A DNA stretch of 64,000 bases from Erysipelotrichaceae bacterium (GTDB lineage Bacteria; Bacillota_I; Bacilli_A; Erysipelotrichales; Erysipelotrichaceae): contig JAFRKA010000013.1 in assembly GCA_017432005.1 (NCBI GenBank), forward strand, positions 1-64,000, in the 5' to 3' direction. The stretch's first letter is position 1. Each line of letters starts with the position of its first letter. A program made the translations under genes and the position numbers. This document shows positions 42,962 through 51,833 of the stretch, in pieces. The notes below the pieces were generated by a model, which saw only the letters and a program-made list of their open reading frames with translations, did no database searches and was not told where the DNA came from.

Positions 42962-44088
42962 AGATAGGAATTCGCTTTCTTCAGATATTGCATCGTCTTT
43001 TCTACCTCCTTTGAAAAATGATCGGAAATGATGTAGGATCTTCCGTCTGAATCCATGCCTCTTCCCACTCTTCCCAGCATCTGGATCAGATTGCTCTGAT
43101 CGAAGGTCTTGCCGAAATTCAGGATGATCACATCCACATTGCGGATCGTGATCCCTCTTTCCAGGACACTGGTAGAAAAGATGAAGCGGTGATCGCCTTG
43201 CCTGAAAGCCGTGATGTTGCTTTCCCTTTCCTTCAGATCAGAGTAGACATAGGTACAGGAAAACAGTCGGGAAAAGATCAGGTAAAGATTCCGGCAGCTT
43301 CTTTTGTCCGGTACGAAGATGATGCACCGGTTGGCCGTCAGTGCCATGATCCTGTACAGACACAGAATTGCCAGAAACTTATTCAGAAAAATCAGTTTTG
43401 GAACACTGAGCGGTCTGTGTGAAGGTCTGATGAACAGTTCGACTGTCTCATATCTTCTCTTCTTCAGTATGGCTTTAAGACCGGTATCCAGTGTAGCAGT
43501 CGAGAAGATGATCCTTCCTCTGGAAGAACGGATCGCGATGTTCATCAGTGTCTCATTCCCTTTAAGCGGAAAGGCATCGACCTCATCCAGTACCAGCAGA
43601 TCGAAAGTATCATAGTACCGGTAGAGCTGATGACAGGTACAGATGATCAGATCACCATTCAGTTTCTCGTGATGCGATCCGTAGACGCTGATGACATCCG
43701 CCTGCGGAAAGATCTCTCTGAATCTCTTCTCCAGTTCGATCACTACCTCCCTGCGGGCGATCGCATAGGCGACCTTCAGTCCCCGCGACAGATATGAGCT
43801 GATGCTTTCAACAGCCAGTTCCGTCTTGCCGGCACCGCAGACACAGTTGAGCAGGACGTCACTGTTAGCCAGTGCCTTAAGACACTTTGCTGAAGCATCC
43901 TTCTGTTCCGGAGTCAGTTCATAGGAGAAATGATATTCGTCCGCACCTGAAGCGATCTCGTATTCAAAAGATTCCGGTTCCTCCTCCAGCAGGAGCCTTG
44001 AAAAACGGATACAGCGCCGGCAGTAGTATCCTTTCGATCCCTTATAGAAATAAGCAGGATCTTTGTTTCCGCATCTGAGACACTCCAT
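42958..44088 (-). CDS. comFA: ComFA-like DNA helicase/translocase
   Basis: 376 residues of superfamily 2 helicase. An N-terminal zinc finger (CLRCG and CRRC) is followed by Walker A CGAGKTELAV near residue 87, a DEVD box (LVLDEVDAFPL), TAT in FSTATLD and motif VI in MLGRVGRG. ComFA pulls transforming DNA strands into the cell. It is a little shorter than the Bacillus protein. AGAGGGG 5 bases before ATG 44088 marks the start. Confidence 0.9.
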   Translation of the reverse strand: MECLRCGNKDPAYFYKGSKGYYCRRCIRFSRLLLEEEPESFEYEIASGADEYHFSYELTPEQKDASAKCLKALANSDVLLNCVCGAGKTELAVESISSYLSRGLKVAYAIARREVVIELEKRFREIFPQADVISVYGSHHEKLNGDLIICTCHQLYRYYDTFDLLVLDEVDAFPLKGNETLMNIAIRSSRGRIIFSTATLDTGLKAILKKRRYETVELFIRPSHRPLSVPKLIFLNKFLAILCLYRIMALTANRCIIFVPDKRSCRNLYLIFSRLFSCTYVYSDLKERESNITAFRQGDHRFIFSTSVLERGITIRNVDVIILNFGKTFDQSNLIQMLGRVGRGMDSDGRSYIISDHFSKEVEKTMQYLKKANSYL

Positions 44089-44186
44089 ACGAACCCCTCT
44101 ATATCTTTATCTGCAGAAAAAGGCTCTTTCACCTACCCCTTTCACCGATTTTTCCGCAAAAAAGGTCATTTTTCTGTATAAATTGA

Positions 44187-44192
44187 TAAACT
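44187..44192 (+). promoter_or_regulatory. Extended -10 box (leaderless start of rRNA methyltransferase)
   Basis: TGA then TAAACT, ending 6 bases before ATG 44199. The box is only 4/6 to consensus but is extended. Confidence 0.42.
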
Positions 44193-44198
44193 TAAGAT

Positions 44199-45530
44199 AT
44201 GATCAGTCTCCCTGAAACCTATCTTTCCAGAATGAAAGAGCTTCTCAAAGATGAGTATCAGGACTATCTGGACAGTTTCGAAAAGAAAAAAATAAGCGGT
44301 CTCAGGGTCAATACCCTCAAGATATCCGTGGAAGATTTTCTGAAGATCTGTCCTTTTGAGCTTGAGCCTGTACCATGGTGCAGTGACGGTTTCTATTTCA
44401 AAGAAGAAGACCGGCCTTCCAGACATCCCTACTATTATGCAGGGCTTTATTATATCCAGGAACCGAGTGCCATGCTGCCGGCCGAGATCCTGCCTGTTGA
44501 TGAAGATGACTTTATCCTCGATGCCTGCGCCGCTCCGGGAGGCAAGAGTGCCAAGCTCGCTGCCAGACTTGACGGCAGCGGCCTGATCGTTGCCAACGAC
44601 ATCTCCGCCAGCAGAGCTCAGGTCCTGTTAAAGACGCTGGAGACCCACGGTGTCAGAAACAGCTATGTGATGGCTGAAGATATCAGTACACTCGACCGCT
44701 TTGAAAACTGCTTCGATAAGATCCTGATCGATGCACCGTGTTCCGGTGAAGGAATGTTCAGAAAAGACAGTGAACTTATCAGATCGTGGCTGGAGAAAGA
44801 CAGTTCATATTATGCACCGATCCAGAAAAAGATCATCACGGCAGCCGCAAGGATGCTGAAGCCGGGAGGGATGATGGTCTATTCGACATGCACCTTCTCG
44901 ATCGAAGAAGATGAGGAAGTGATCGAATATGCTTTGAGCAATTGTTTGGATCTTGAAGTCCTGGCGATCGAAGGATATCCGGGATTCGTCAGAGGCCTCA
45001 CTACTAATACGCAGGGCTGCGTCCGTCTTTATCCGCACCGCATCAAAGGTGAAGGACACTTTGTGGCGCTGTTACAGAAAAAGGGAGAAAGAAAACCAAA
45101 CGCTGTTCATGAAAACAAGACAATACTGCCTGATGAGCCTTTCTTCAAAGATCTGAATATGGATCTTCATAACGGACAGCTGATAAGAAGAGACAACAGG
45201 CTTTTCTATGAACCAGTGCACGATCTTGACCTGAAAGGTCTCAGGATCTTAAGATCAGGACTGCTTCTTGGCGAATACAAACATGAACGCTTTGAACCGT
45301 CACAGGCACTGGCCATGGCTTTGAAAGCAGATGAATATAAAAAGATCATCAGCTTTGATGCTGATGACGAGCGGACGATTCGTTATCTTAAATGTGAGAC
45401 TCTCGACGTCAGAGACAAAGATGCTGAAGGCCTGGTCCTGGTCTGTGCAGATGGATACCCGCTCGGTTTCGGCAAGGTATCAGGCGGGATCCTCAAGAAC
45501 CGCTATCCAGCCAACTACCGTTATCTTTAA
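44199..45530 (+). CDS. RsmF/NOP2-family rRNA (cytosine-5) methyltransferase
   Basis: 443 residues of the RsmB/RsmF/NOL1 family, which makes m5C in rRNA. The SAM motif is ILDACAAPGGKSAKLA near residue 108, motif IV DAPCSGEGMFRKD holds one catalytic cysteine, and YSTCTFSIEEDEE holds the other. The C-terminal half (about 290-443) resembles the RNA-binding tail of YebU/RsmF, suggesting 16S rRNA C1407 or a neighbouring cytosine. It is a single gene ending in convergence with nudC. Confidence 0.9.
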   Translation: MISLPETYLSRMKELLKDEYQDYLDSFEKKKISGLRVNTLKISVEDFLKICPFELEPVPWCSDGFYFKEEDRPSRHPYYYAGLYYIQEPSAMLPAEILPVDEDDFILDACAAPGGKSAKLAARLDGSGLIVANDISASRAQVLLKTLETHGVRNSYVMAEDISTLDRFENCFDKILIDAPCSGEGMFRKDSELIRSWLEKDSSYYAPIQKKIITAAARMLKPGGMMVYSTCTFSIEEDEEVIEYALSNCLDLEVLAIEGYPGFVRGLTTNTQGCVRLYPHRIKGEGHFVALLQKKGERKPNAVHENKTILPDEPFFKDLNMDLHNGQLIRRDNRLFYEPVHDLDLKGLRILRSGLLLGEYKHERFEPSQALAMALKADEYKKIISFDADDERTIRYLKCETLDVRDKDAEGLVLVCADGYPLGFGKVSGGILKNRYPANYRYL

Positions 45531-46351
45531 CAGTCTTTTCCTTCCTTGAATCTTTTCATCATCTCATTGGTCAGAGAAAAATCACTTTCCTGTAAGACGA
45601 TATCTTCTCTTGTAACCCAGGAGGCATACCTGAGTTCATTTTCATCCATCCTGATCGTGTCATCACCGTCTACATCACAATAGAAACCGGCCAGGATATC
45701 GGAAGCCGTGCCCCAGGGCTGTGATCCGTAATAGCGGATATTCTTCACTTCCAGTCCTGTTTCCTCTTTCACTTCTCTTTTGACCGTCTCTTCCAGTGTT
45801 TCCCCTATTTCGGTAAAACCGGCCACCATGGCATTACCGCCGTAACCGTTACGATAACGGGTCAGTAAAAGTCTGTCACCGTTGATGACACCGACGATAA
45901 CTGCCGGATTGATGCGCGGATATACTTTCCTGTGACAGGATGGACAGTATTGTGCTCTTTCTTCTTTATCATGGACCATCAGGCTACCGCAGTTTCCGCA
46001 GTAGCGGTTATCCTCATACCAGCAGTTCAGATGATAAGCCGTATAGATCGCAAAGATATTCTCCTTTGGTCCATAGCCCTTATAGCGCAGATCCTTTATT
46101 CCTATATATTCAAATCCTTCTATACTTGTATCTTCCAGGCGGAAATATCTTGTTTCATCCATCATGAACAGATAGACGATATCTCTGTTTTTATCTTTCA
46201 GATCCGCAAAGCACGGAAAAACGATCTGATCAGCCTGGTCTTTTTTTAGCAGGACCTTTCCATCTGAAATGATGATCAGCTGATCAGCCGGTTCCGGTTC
46301 ACATACGATGAACTGATTTTTCAGTCTGTGCGGGCAGATATCCTGTATCAT
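45527..46351 (-). CDS. nudC: NAD+ diphosphatase (NudC-like Nudix hydrolase)
   Basis: 274 residues. A zinc ribbon with CGNC and CPSC (about 118-140) precedes a Nudix box GFTEIGETLEETVKREVKEE near residue 175, with the REVKEE glutamates binding metal. NudC hydrolyses NADH/NAD+ and removes NAD caps from RNA. The family motif SQPWPFPxS is altered to SQPWGTASD, which may change substrate recognition. No ribosome binding site is seen; GATAAT lies 9 bases before ATG 46351. Confidence 0.87.
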   Translation of the reverse strand: MIQDICPHRLKNQFIVCEPEPADQLIIISDGKVLLKKDQADQIVFPCFADLKDKNRDIVYLFMMDETRYFRLEDTSIEGFEYIGIKDLRYKGYGPKENIFAIYTAYHLNCWYEDNRYCGNCGSLMVHDKEERAQYCPSCHRKVYPRINPAVIVGVINGDRLLLTRYRNGYGGNAMVAGFTEIGETLEETVKREVKEETGLEVKNIRYYGSQPWGTASDILAGFYCDVDGDDTIRMDENELRYASWVTREDIVLQESDFSLTNEMMKRFKEGKDC

Positions 46352-46373
46352 GACACTGTTATTATCTCATAAA

Positions 46374-46407
46374 AGAAAAGAGACACCCCATAAAGGAATG
46401 TCTCTGA
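46374..46407 (-). terminator. Terminator of rplM-rpsI
   Basis: Minus strand AGAGACA, loop, TGTCTCT then TTTCTTTT. Confidence 0.85.
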
Positions 46408-46420
46408 CGTAATCCGGATA

Positions 46421-46825
46421 TTAACGCTTAGAGTACTGAGGTCTCCTACGAGCTCCTCTTAAGCCGTACTTCTTACGTTCTTTAGCACGGGAATCACGTG
46501 TTAAGAAGCCTGCTTTCTTTAAGACCGGTCTGAAGTCTTCACCGATTTCCAGTAAAGCTCTGGAGATACCATGTCTCATGGCACCTGCCTGACCTGTCAT
46601 ACCGCCGCCGTAGACATTGATGAAGATGTCATACTGACCTTCAGTTCCTGTTTCAACGAGCGGAGATTTTACTACCATTCTTAAGATTTCCTGTGGCAAG
46701 TATTCTTCAAGAGTCTTTTCACCGACCATGATCTTGCCTGTACCAGGTGTCATATAAACACGAGCTACAGAAGATTTACGTCTTCCTGTTCCAAGGTAAG
46801 TTACATTTGTTTTCTTTTTAGGCAT
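46421..46825 (-). CDS. rpsI: 30S ribosomal protein S9
   Basis: S9, 134 residues, reaches the decoding centre with its basic tail. It has [14 protein letters not shown] near the N terminus and ends [14 protein letters not shown], the universal S9 terminus. The KKKTNV extension is slightly longer than usual. It follows rplM after 11 bases in the conserved rplM-rpsI operon. Confidence 0.98.
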   Translation of the reverse strand: MPKKKTNVTYLGTGRRKSSVARVYMTPGTGKIMVGEKTLEEYLPQEILRMVVKSPLVETGTEGQYDIFINVYGGGMTGQAGAMRHGISRALLEIGEDFRPVLKKAGFLTRDSRAKERKKYGLRGARRRPQYSKR

Positions 46826-46836
46826 TGATTTTCTCC

Positions 46837-47265
46837 TTATTTAAGCTCAATTGGCTTTTGAGCGGTATGAGGATGCTCAGCACCTTCGTAGACATATAAG
46901 TGAGTTCTCATGCGATCACCCAGCTTATTGTGTGGAAGCATACCTTGAACTGCTTTTTCCACTAACTCTACAGGATACTCTCTCTTCATCTTACCGATAG
47001 ATCTTGCTTTCAGTCCTCCAGGGAACATTGAATGGTGGTAGTAGATCTTCTTATTTTCCTGATCGCCTGTGTAGACGATCTTTGCAGCGTTAGTGATGAT
47101 CACATAATCGCCGCAGTCGACATTCGGTGTGTAAGTCGGCTTGTGCTTTCCTCTTAAGATCGCAGCACACTGTGTTGCAAGTCTGCCGAGAGTCTTGCCA
47201 CTCGCATCGACCACATACCAGTCTTTCTTAACTTCTGCTGATTTCAGCATAGTCGTTTGACGCAT
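46837..47265 (-). CDS. rplM: 50S ribosomal protein L13
   Basis: L13, 142 residues, an early assembly protein of the large subunit. [21 protein letters not shown] and the [12 protein letters not shown] segment are typical. ATG 47265 is chosen for its AAAGGAG 5 bases upstream and normal length; a longer frame to 47313 is unsupported. A full promoter lies at 47319-47347. Confidence 0.98.
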   Translation of the reverse strand: MRQTTMLKSAEVKKDWYVVDASGKTLGRLATQCAAILRGKHKPTYTPNVDCGDYVIITNAAKIVYTGDQENKKIYYHHSMFPGGLKARSIGKMKREYPVELVEKAVQGMLPHNKLGDRMRTHLYVYEGAEHPHTAQKPIELK

Positions 47266-47318
47266 ATTTTTCTCCTTTGAAGTTTCCGGGGCTCCAAAAT
47301 AAAAATAAGGCAATTATT

Positions 47319-47347
47319 ATTCTATGTTATTTTGTTACAGAATTCAA
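47319..47347 (-). promoter_or_regulatory. rplM-rpsI promoter flanked by inverted repeats
   Basis: TTGAAT (47342-47347), a 17-base spacer and TAGAAT (47319-47324) on the minus strand. The promoter sits between two 13-base inverted-repeat arms (47303-47315 and 47352-47364) sharing 12 of 13 positions. Confidence 0.8.
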
Positions 47348-47380
47348 TAAAAATCGCCTTATTTACGTTATTTTTATAAG

Positions 47381-47785
47381 CTATTTCTTCAGCAGTTCCT
47401 GCATGACCTTGCGTCTGGTCACGATGCCCATCAGCACGTTGCGATCATCGACGACCGGTACGAAGTTGTGATTGACGATCTGCTCGACCAGTTCCTCGAT
47501 ATTCGCATCGACCTTGACGGCCGGTGTATCATGGCTCCGCGGCAGATCCAGGATGTTCACGTTTTCCAGGTCCTGCATGGAGATCTTCTCATTTCTGACG
47601 ATCTGCCAAAGCAGATCACCTTCGGAAACGGTGCCGATGTATTCGCCTTCCTGTGAGATCATCGGTATGGCCGTATAGCCGTGGGCTCTCATCTTCTCCA
47701 GAGCCTGTCTGACATTCATGTTGCCGGTGAGACACGCAACATTGGTCTTAGGTGTCAGCAGGAACAATACGTTACTCTTTTCCAT
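47381..47785 (-). CDS. CBS-domain pair protein
   Basis: 134 residues made almost entirely of two CBS domains (about 10-60 and 75-130), which bind adenine nucleotides such as AMP, ATP or c-di-AMP. Repeated signatures are YTAIPMISQEGEYIGTVSEGDLL and NFVPVVDDRNVLMGIVTRRKVM. It has no catalytic partner domain and resembles stand-alone regulators such as CbpA/CbpB. The start has a -10 box 6 bases upstream and no ribosome binding site. Confidence 0.92.
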   Translation of the reverse strand: MEKSNVLFLLTPKTNVACLTGNMNVRQALEKMRAHGYTAIPMISQEGEYIGTVSEGDLLWQIVRNEKISMQDLENVNILDLPRSHDTPAVKVDANIEELVEQIVNHNFVPVVDDRNVLMGIVTRRKVMQELLKK

Positions 47786-47791
47786 ACTTTA

Positions 47792-47797
47792 ATTCTA
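47792..47797 (-). promoter_or_regulatory. -10 box (leaderless start of CBS gene)
   Basis: TAGAAT on the minus strand, ending 6 bases before ATG 47785. Confidence 0.5.
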
Positions 47798-47831
47798 ATG
47801 TCGGAATATGAAAGAATTGTGATATTCCTTT

Positions 47832-47848
47832 AGCACTGTTTCAGCACT
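47832..47848 (-). other. Perfect hairpin after the AGCS stop codon
   Basis: AGCACTG, TTT, CAGCACT directly follows the symporter stop codon. It lacks a T run on the minus strand, so it is only a weak terminator candidate or an mRNA-end stabiliser. Confidence 0.5.
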
Positions 47849-49222
47849 CTATGCCAGTTCCGGATCGCTTTCTTCCAGATGATCTTCATAGAGATAGTAC
47901 TTTGTCTCTTTGGAAATGATATTCCTCAGCATCAGCACGGCGATGACGTTAGGGATACACATTGCAGCGTTCAGGATATCAGCGATCGTCCATACGGCGC
48001 CTTCCGAAACGATCGCACCGACGAAGATCACGACGATCCATAATGCCTGATAGATCCTGATGGCTTTGCGTCCGAAGAGATAGCGGATGCAGTTTTCGCC
48101 ATAATAGCTCCAGCCCAGAATCGTCGAATACGCGAAAGTCAGGATGCCAAATGTCAGCAGAGGCTTGCCAAAAAACGGGATCTGGTTGAAACAGGAAGCG
48201 ACGAGACCTGATCCGGAGATCGTCGAACCGTCAGCCAGGATGCAGGAGATCTCAGGGTTGCCGATGATACTGGATACCAGAACAAGACCGGTCATGAGAC
48301 AGACGACGACGGTGTCCCAGAAGACGCCGGTCGATCCGACCAGTGCCGGTTTGACTGCATTGACAGCTACTGATGCAGCTGAAGCCTGCGGTGCCGAACC
48401 CATACCGGCCTCATTGGAGAACAGACCTCTGGCGATACCGGCTCTGGCAGCGACGATGATCGTCGTACCGATGAAACCGCCGACAGCAGCTCTGGTCGTA
48501 AAGGCCGAAGAGACGATCGTCGCGATCGTTGCCGGCAGATAAGGCAGATTGATGACCAGGATGCACAGACATCCCAGAACGTAAACGATCGACATGAAAG
48601 GCACAAGCTTCTCACAGACTCTGGCAATCGCTTTTACTCCGCCAAAGACTACTAATGCCGTAAGAGCACAGATGATCAAAGCGACGATTATCGGTGAGAC
48701 ACTGTAGTTGACGGAGATGATATCGGTGATGGCTTTGGATTGTGATGAACAGCCGATACCGAAAGCTCCCAGAGCACAGCACCAGGCAAAGATCTTGCCT
48801 AATAATGGTTTATTGAGATGTTCGAAAGCCGTCATGGCTCCGCCGACATATGCACCGTCTTCATCCTTGCGGCGATATTTGACCGCAATGAATGATTCCG
48901 CATACTTTGTAGCGATACCGAAGATACCGCCGATCCAGGTCCACAAAACGGAGCCTGGTCCGCCGATCGCGATGGCTGTTCCGACACCGATGATATTGCC
49001 GGTACCGATCGTTGAGCTCAATGCCGTCATCAGTGAACCGAAGACGGAAAGATCGCCCTTTCTGGACGGATCGTTCCTCAATGATTCGACGATGCCCTTG
49101 AAGACCCGCTTCTGGACGAAACCGGTCTTATAAGTCAGATAAATATGCGTTCCCAGCAGGAAGACGATCATTGCCGGTCCCCACATGATGTTGTTGTCGA
49201 TCCAAGTCAGTATTTCATTCAT
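47849..49222 (-). CDS. Alanine/glycine:cation symporter (AGCS family)
   Basis: 457 residues with about eleven membrane segments. Family motifs are TIGTGNIIGVGTAIAIGGPGSVLW near residue 70 and GLFSNEAGMGSAPQASA near 275. AGCS carriers import alanine or glycine with Na+ or H+. ATG 49222 overlaps the end of the pfkB gene by 8 bases, and AGAGG is placed before it. It is last in the YhhN-pfkB-AGCS unit. Confidence 0.93.
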   Translation of the reverse strand: MNEILTWIDNNIMWGPAMIVFLLGTHIYLTYKTGFVQKRVFKGIVESLRNDPSRKGDLSVFGSLMTALSSTIGTGNIIGVGTAIAIGGPGSVLWTWIGGIFGIATKYAESFIAVKYRRKDEDGAYVGGAMTAFEHLNKPLLGKIFAWCCALGAFGIGCSSQSKAITDIISVNYSVSPIIVALIICALTALVVFGGVKAIARVCEKLVPFMSIVYVLGCLCILVINLPYLPATIATIVSSAFTTRAAVGGFIGTTIIVAARAGIARGLFSNEAGMGSAPQASAASVAVNAVKPALVGSTGVFWDTVVVCLMTGLVLVSSIIGNPEISCILADGSTISGSGLVASCFNQIPFFGKPLLTFGILTFAYSTILGWSYYGENCIRYLFGRKAIRIYQALWIVVIFVGAIVSEGAVWTIADILNAAMCIPNVIAVLMLRNIISKETKYYLYEDHLEESDPELA

Positions 49223-50090
49223 ACTTATTTACCTCTGTATTCTTCAGATGCTTCATGATACGCTCATAAGCGGGCGTTTCCGTTCCTCTGGTCTCCACAC
49301 TGGCTGAGGCACAGGCGCTGGCCAGCTGGATCATTTCCAGAAGATTCAGAGAATGTGCCATTCCGTAAGCCATGGCCGCGACCATCGCATCGCCGGCTCC
49401 CACCGCTGAAGCATATTCGACTTTCTGCGGTCTGACTTCATATACGTCATCACCATCGATGAATATCGATCCCTCAGCTCCCAGAGAAATACAGATCAGA
49501 GGAATATCCATCTTTGCACATTCTTCAATAATCCTCTTTCTATTATATTCAATCCCGAGATATCTACAAATCTCATCCTCATTGGGCTTGATCACATCCG
49601 GTCTGTATGCCAGCGCTCTGGCGAACATTTCTCCGTCACAGTCCAGGATGACCTTATTGTTATTCTGTTTAAGCAGGTCGATGATCTTACCGTAAAAATC
49701 CGTCTTTAGATTCTTCGGTGCACTTCCGGAAATGACGATGATGTCATCATGAAACTGACTGAGACAGTCCAGCAGTTGTCTGACGTTTTTTTCACTGACA
49801 TCAGGTCCTTTTTCATTTCTTTCCGTCAGCTGATCGTTTTCGATGATCTTGGTGTTGGTCCTGACTTTCCCGTCCACTTCAATGAAATGATTTGCGATCT
49901 TGAGCTCTTCCAGACCGTCCGTGATGATCTTTCCGTTCTCCTTTCCCAGAAAGCCGGTACAGAGCGGTTCCTCACCCAGCACCTTGAGGACTTTGGCGAC
50001 ATTGATGCCCTTGCCGCCGATACTGAAAAGCGTCTCGTTCTTCGAGACGGTCTTGTCGATAGCGGGATTACAGGTAAGAGTTACGATCAT
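49215..50090 (-). CDS. PfkB-family 1-phosphofructokinase-like sugar kinase
   Basis: 291 residues of the FruK/LacC/PfkB branch, which phosphorylate fructose 1-phosphate or tagatose 6-phosphate. NPAIDKTV opens the protein, GGKGINVAKVLKVLG is the sugar-binding region, and ASAVGAGDAMVAAMAYG near 245 holds the catalytic aspartate and anion hole. No fructose PTS or DeoR regulator adjoins it, so the substrate is left open. It overlaps both neighbours by a few bases. Confidence 0.9.
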   Translation of the reverse strand: MIVTLTCNPAIDKTVSKNETLFSIGGKGINVAKVLKVLGEEPLCTGFLGKENGKIITDGLEELKIANHFIEVDGKVRTNTKIIENDQLTERNEKGPDVSEKNVRQLLDCLSQFHDDIIVISGSAPKNLKTDFYGKIIDLLKQNNNKVILDCDGEMFARALAYRPDVIKPNEDEICRYLGIEYNRKRIIEECAKMDIPLICISLGAEGSIFIDGDDVYEVRPQKVEYASAVGAGDAMVAAMAYGMAHSLNLLEMIQLASACASASVETRGTETPAYERIMKHLKNTEVNKYE

Positions 50091-50743
50091 AAGCCGATCA
50101 CATTAGCCATGATGATCTGTGCCAGATAATACAGCGCAGTATATAAAGGATGCATCCATTTTTCCTTCTTTGAGAAATTATAGATGATCAGGATATTGTC
50201 AGAGATGCAAAAAGATAGAGTCGAGATCATGATCAGGATGTTCCTCAGGCTCTGTTCATTCAGGAAGTTGCATACAGCGATACCGGTTATGGTGAAGATC
50301 AGTACGACATATATGGCACCAACGATCTTCTGTGACAGTGAAAACGTGCACACCTTCAGATAAAAACCGAACACAGATGTGCCGATCAGAAATCCGGCTA
50401 ACGCAAAAGTCAGACTGCCCGGATAGCCGCTGACGAGAAAAGCCTGCAGATAGAAGATATGTCCCAGGATAAATGACAGCGTTCCGATGATGAATATCAA
50501 ATCGCGATAGGCGATATTGCGAAACACCAGCAGGATGTCTCCCAATGCATCAAAAAACAGGCCGATCAGCAGGTACAGATCCATGGCTGAAGCAGAATTC
50601 TGTTTATTCAGATATCCCAGCAGTAAAAAAGAAAGTGAAGCCAGGGTCTTGAAAAAGACAGCCGGTCTGATATTCTTCTTTTCATACTGGATGATATATG
50701 CCAGCTGTCCGATGATGCATGTTGCTGACAGAAGATATTTCAT
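50087..50743 (-). CDS. YhhN/TMEM86-family membrane protein (lysoplasmalogenase-like)
   Basis: 218 residues with seven or eight membrane segments. The motif GLFFDALGDILL near residue 62 and the final ALYYLAQIIMA match the YhhN/TMEM86 family, whose animal members cleave the vinyl-ether bond of lysoplasmalogens. Some anaerobes make plasmalogens, so this is possible but unproven here. It heads a unit with pfkB and AGCS and starts right at its -10 box. Confidence 0.82.
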   Translation of the reverse strand: MKYLLSATCIIGQLAYIIQYEKKNIRPAVFFKTLASLSFLLLGYLNKQNSASAMDLYLLIGLFFDALGDILLVFRNIAYRDLIFIIGTLSFILGHIFYLQAFLVSGYPGSLTFALAGFLIGTSVFGFYLKVCTFSLSQKIVGAIYVVLIFTITGIAVCNFLNEQSLRNILIMISTLSFCISDNILIIYNFSKKEKWMHPLYTALYYLAQIIMANVIGL

Positions 50744-50749
50744 AGTATT

Positions 50750-50755
50750 ATTCTA
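50750..50755 (-). promoter_or_regulatory. -10 box (leaderless start of YhhN gene)
   Basis: TAGAAT on the minus strand, ending 6 bases before ATG 50743, directly after the upstream terminator. Confidence 0.5.
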
Positions 50756-50756
50756 C

Positions 50757-50785
50757 AACAAAAGATCGCCGTATCCGGCGATCTT
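50757..50785 (-). terminator. Terminator of the peptide-use operon
   Basis: Minus strand AAGATCGCCG, GATA, CGGCGATCTT then TTGTTG. Confidence 0.85.
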
Positions 50786-50791
50786 TATATC

Positions 50792-51829
50792 TTACAGTGT
50801 TTTGTTTTTATCCAGCAGATCGTTGCTCATCCATTCGACGAATTTTTCGTTCTCCTCGACCTGAGGTGAATGTGCTGAATTGTCGAAGATGATGAACTGC
50901 TTGCCTTCAGTCGCATTGAGTTCATCGAAGTACTCTCTGGCAGCTTTCGTATTGGTCATGCCATCATACTTGCCCAGCAGGAAATAAGTCGGCACCTTGA
51001 TCTCTTTGACGAGTTCAGGCAGCGGATCCTTCACACACTGCATAGCCAGCGGCATCGCATGTTTTGCTGCCGAATAGAAGAACTTGATGCCATCCATGAT
51101 ATTGTATTCCGGACCGAAGACGATGCTCTTGACCAGCTGCGCTACCGCATTAGATTTTTCATGCTCCGCAAAACCGTACTTGCGTACATAATTGCGCGGA
51201 CAGATCGTTTCGCCGTTCTTGACTTTTTCTCTGATCGATTCAAGATATTCGGCATCCTTCGTATTGCCCTTCTCTTTCGCTGCTTCGATACAGCTCTCCA
51301 GTGAATAAGACTCGGCTCTGGCCACATCGGACATCTGACCGATACCGACATAAGCTTCATAGAGATCCGGTCTTCTGGAAGCTGCTACTGTTGCTAAGAA
51401 AGTGCCATAGGAATGTCCGAGCAGATAGATCTTCTCCTTGTTCAGATAGGTACACAGATATTCGCTCAGGGCGATCAGGTCATTGACGTGATCTTCATAG
51501 GTAAGATCTGAATAGTCCTTGAAGAATGAGAATGACTTGCCGGCACCGCGCTGATCGTAGTGGACGATCGTGAAATGCTTCTCCAGTTCCTTTTCATACA
51601 TTTCGATGAGCGGTATCTCCGTACCGCATGGACCACCGGTAACGCATAACAGTACCGGATTGTTCTTGTCCTGACCGCGGATCGTCGCCCAGATATCTGT
51701 ATCATTGATCCTGATACTCTTCAGTTCGGCAATGCTGTTTTCACCTTCAAGAGGTCTCGTGTGTCCCTTGGCATTCAGTCTGTAGGCCAGAAAGGCCGCA
51801 GCCGATACAAGTAAAGCTTTTTTCAACAT
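50792..51829 (-). CDS. Proline-iminopeptidase-like alpha/beta-hydrolase
   Basis: 345 residues. A short N-terminal hydrophobic segment (about 1-17) may anchor the protein in the membrane. The S33 hydrolase signatures are TGGPCGTE (oxyanion hole, HGGPG in iminopeptidases), YDQRGAGKS, and the nucleophile elbow LLGHSYGTFLA near residue 143. A histidine in NSAHSPQ closes the triad. It probably trims N-terminal residues of small peptides. It lies 4 bases after the M14 gene, last in the opp-peptidase operon. Confidence 0.87.
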   Translation of the reverse strand: MLKKALLVSAAAFLAYRLNAKGHTRPLEGENSIAELKSIRINDTDIWATIRGQDKNNPVLLCVTGGPCGTEIPLIEMYEKELEKHFTIVHYDQRGAGKSFSFFKDYSDLTYEDHVNDLIALSEYLCTYLNKEKIYLLGHSYGTFLATVAASRRPDLYEAYVGIGQMSDVARAESYSLESCIEAAKEKGNTKDAEYLESIREKVKNGETICPRNYVRKYGFAEHEKSNAVAQLVKSIVFGPEYNIMDGIKFFYSAAKHAMPLAMQCVKDPLPELVKEIKVPTYFLLGKYDGMTNTKAAREYFDELNATEGKQFIIFDNSAHSPQVEENEKFVEWMSNDLLDKNKTL

Positions 51830-51833
51830 ATCA

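Noticed and set aside
47266..47380. L13-leader-type attenuator before rplM
   Set aside because: The best promoter lies between the repeat arms, so the rplM transcript cannot form the hairpin.
47832..47848. Standard terminator after the AGCS gene
   Set aside because: The hairpin is perfect but no T run follows on the transcribed strand; listed only as a hairpin.
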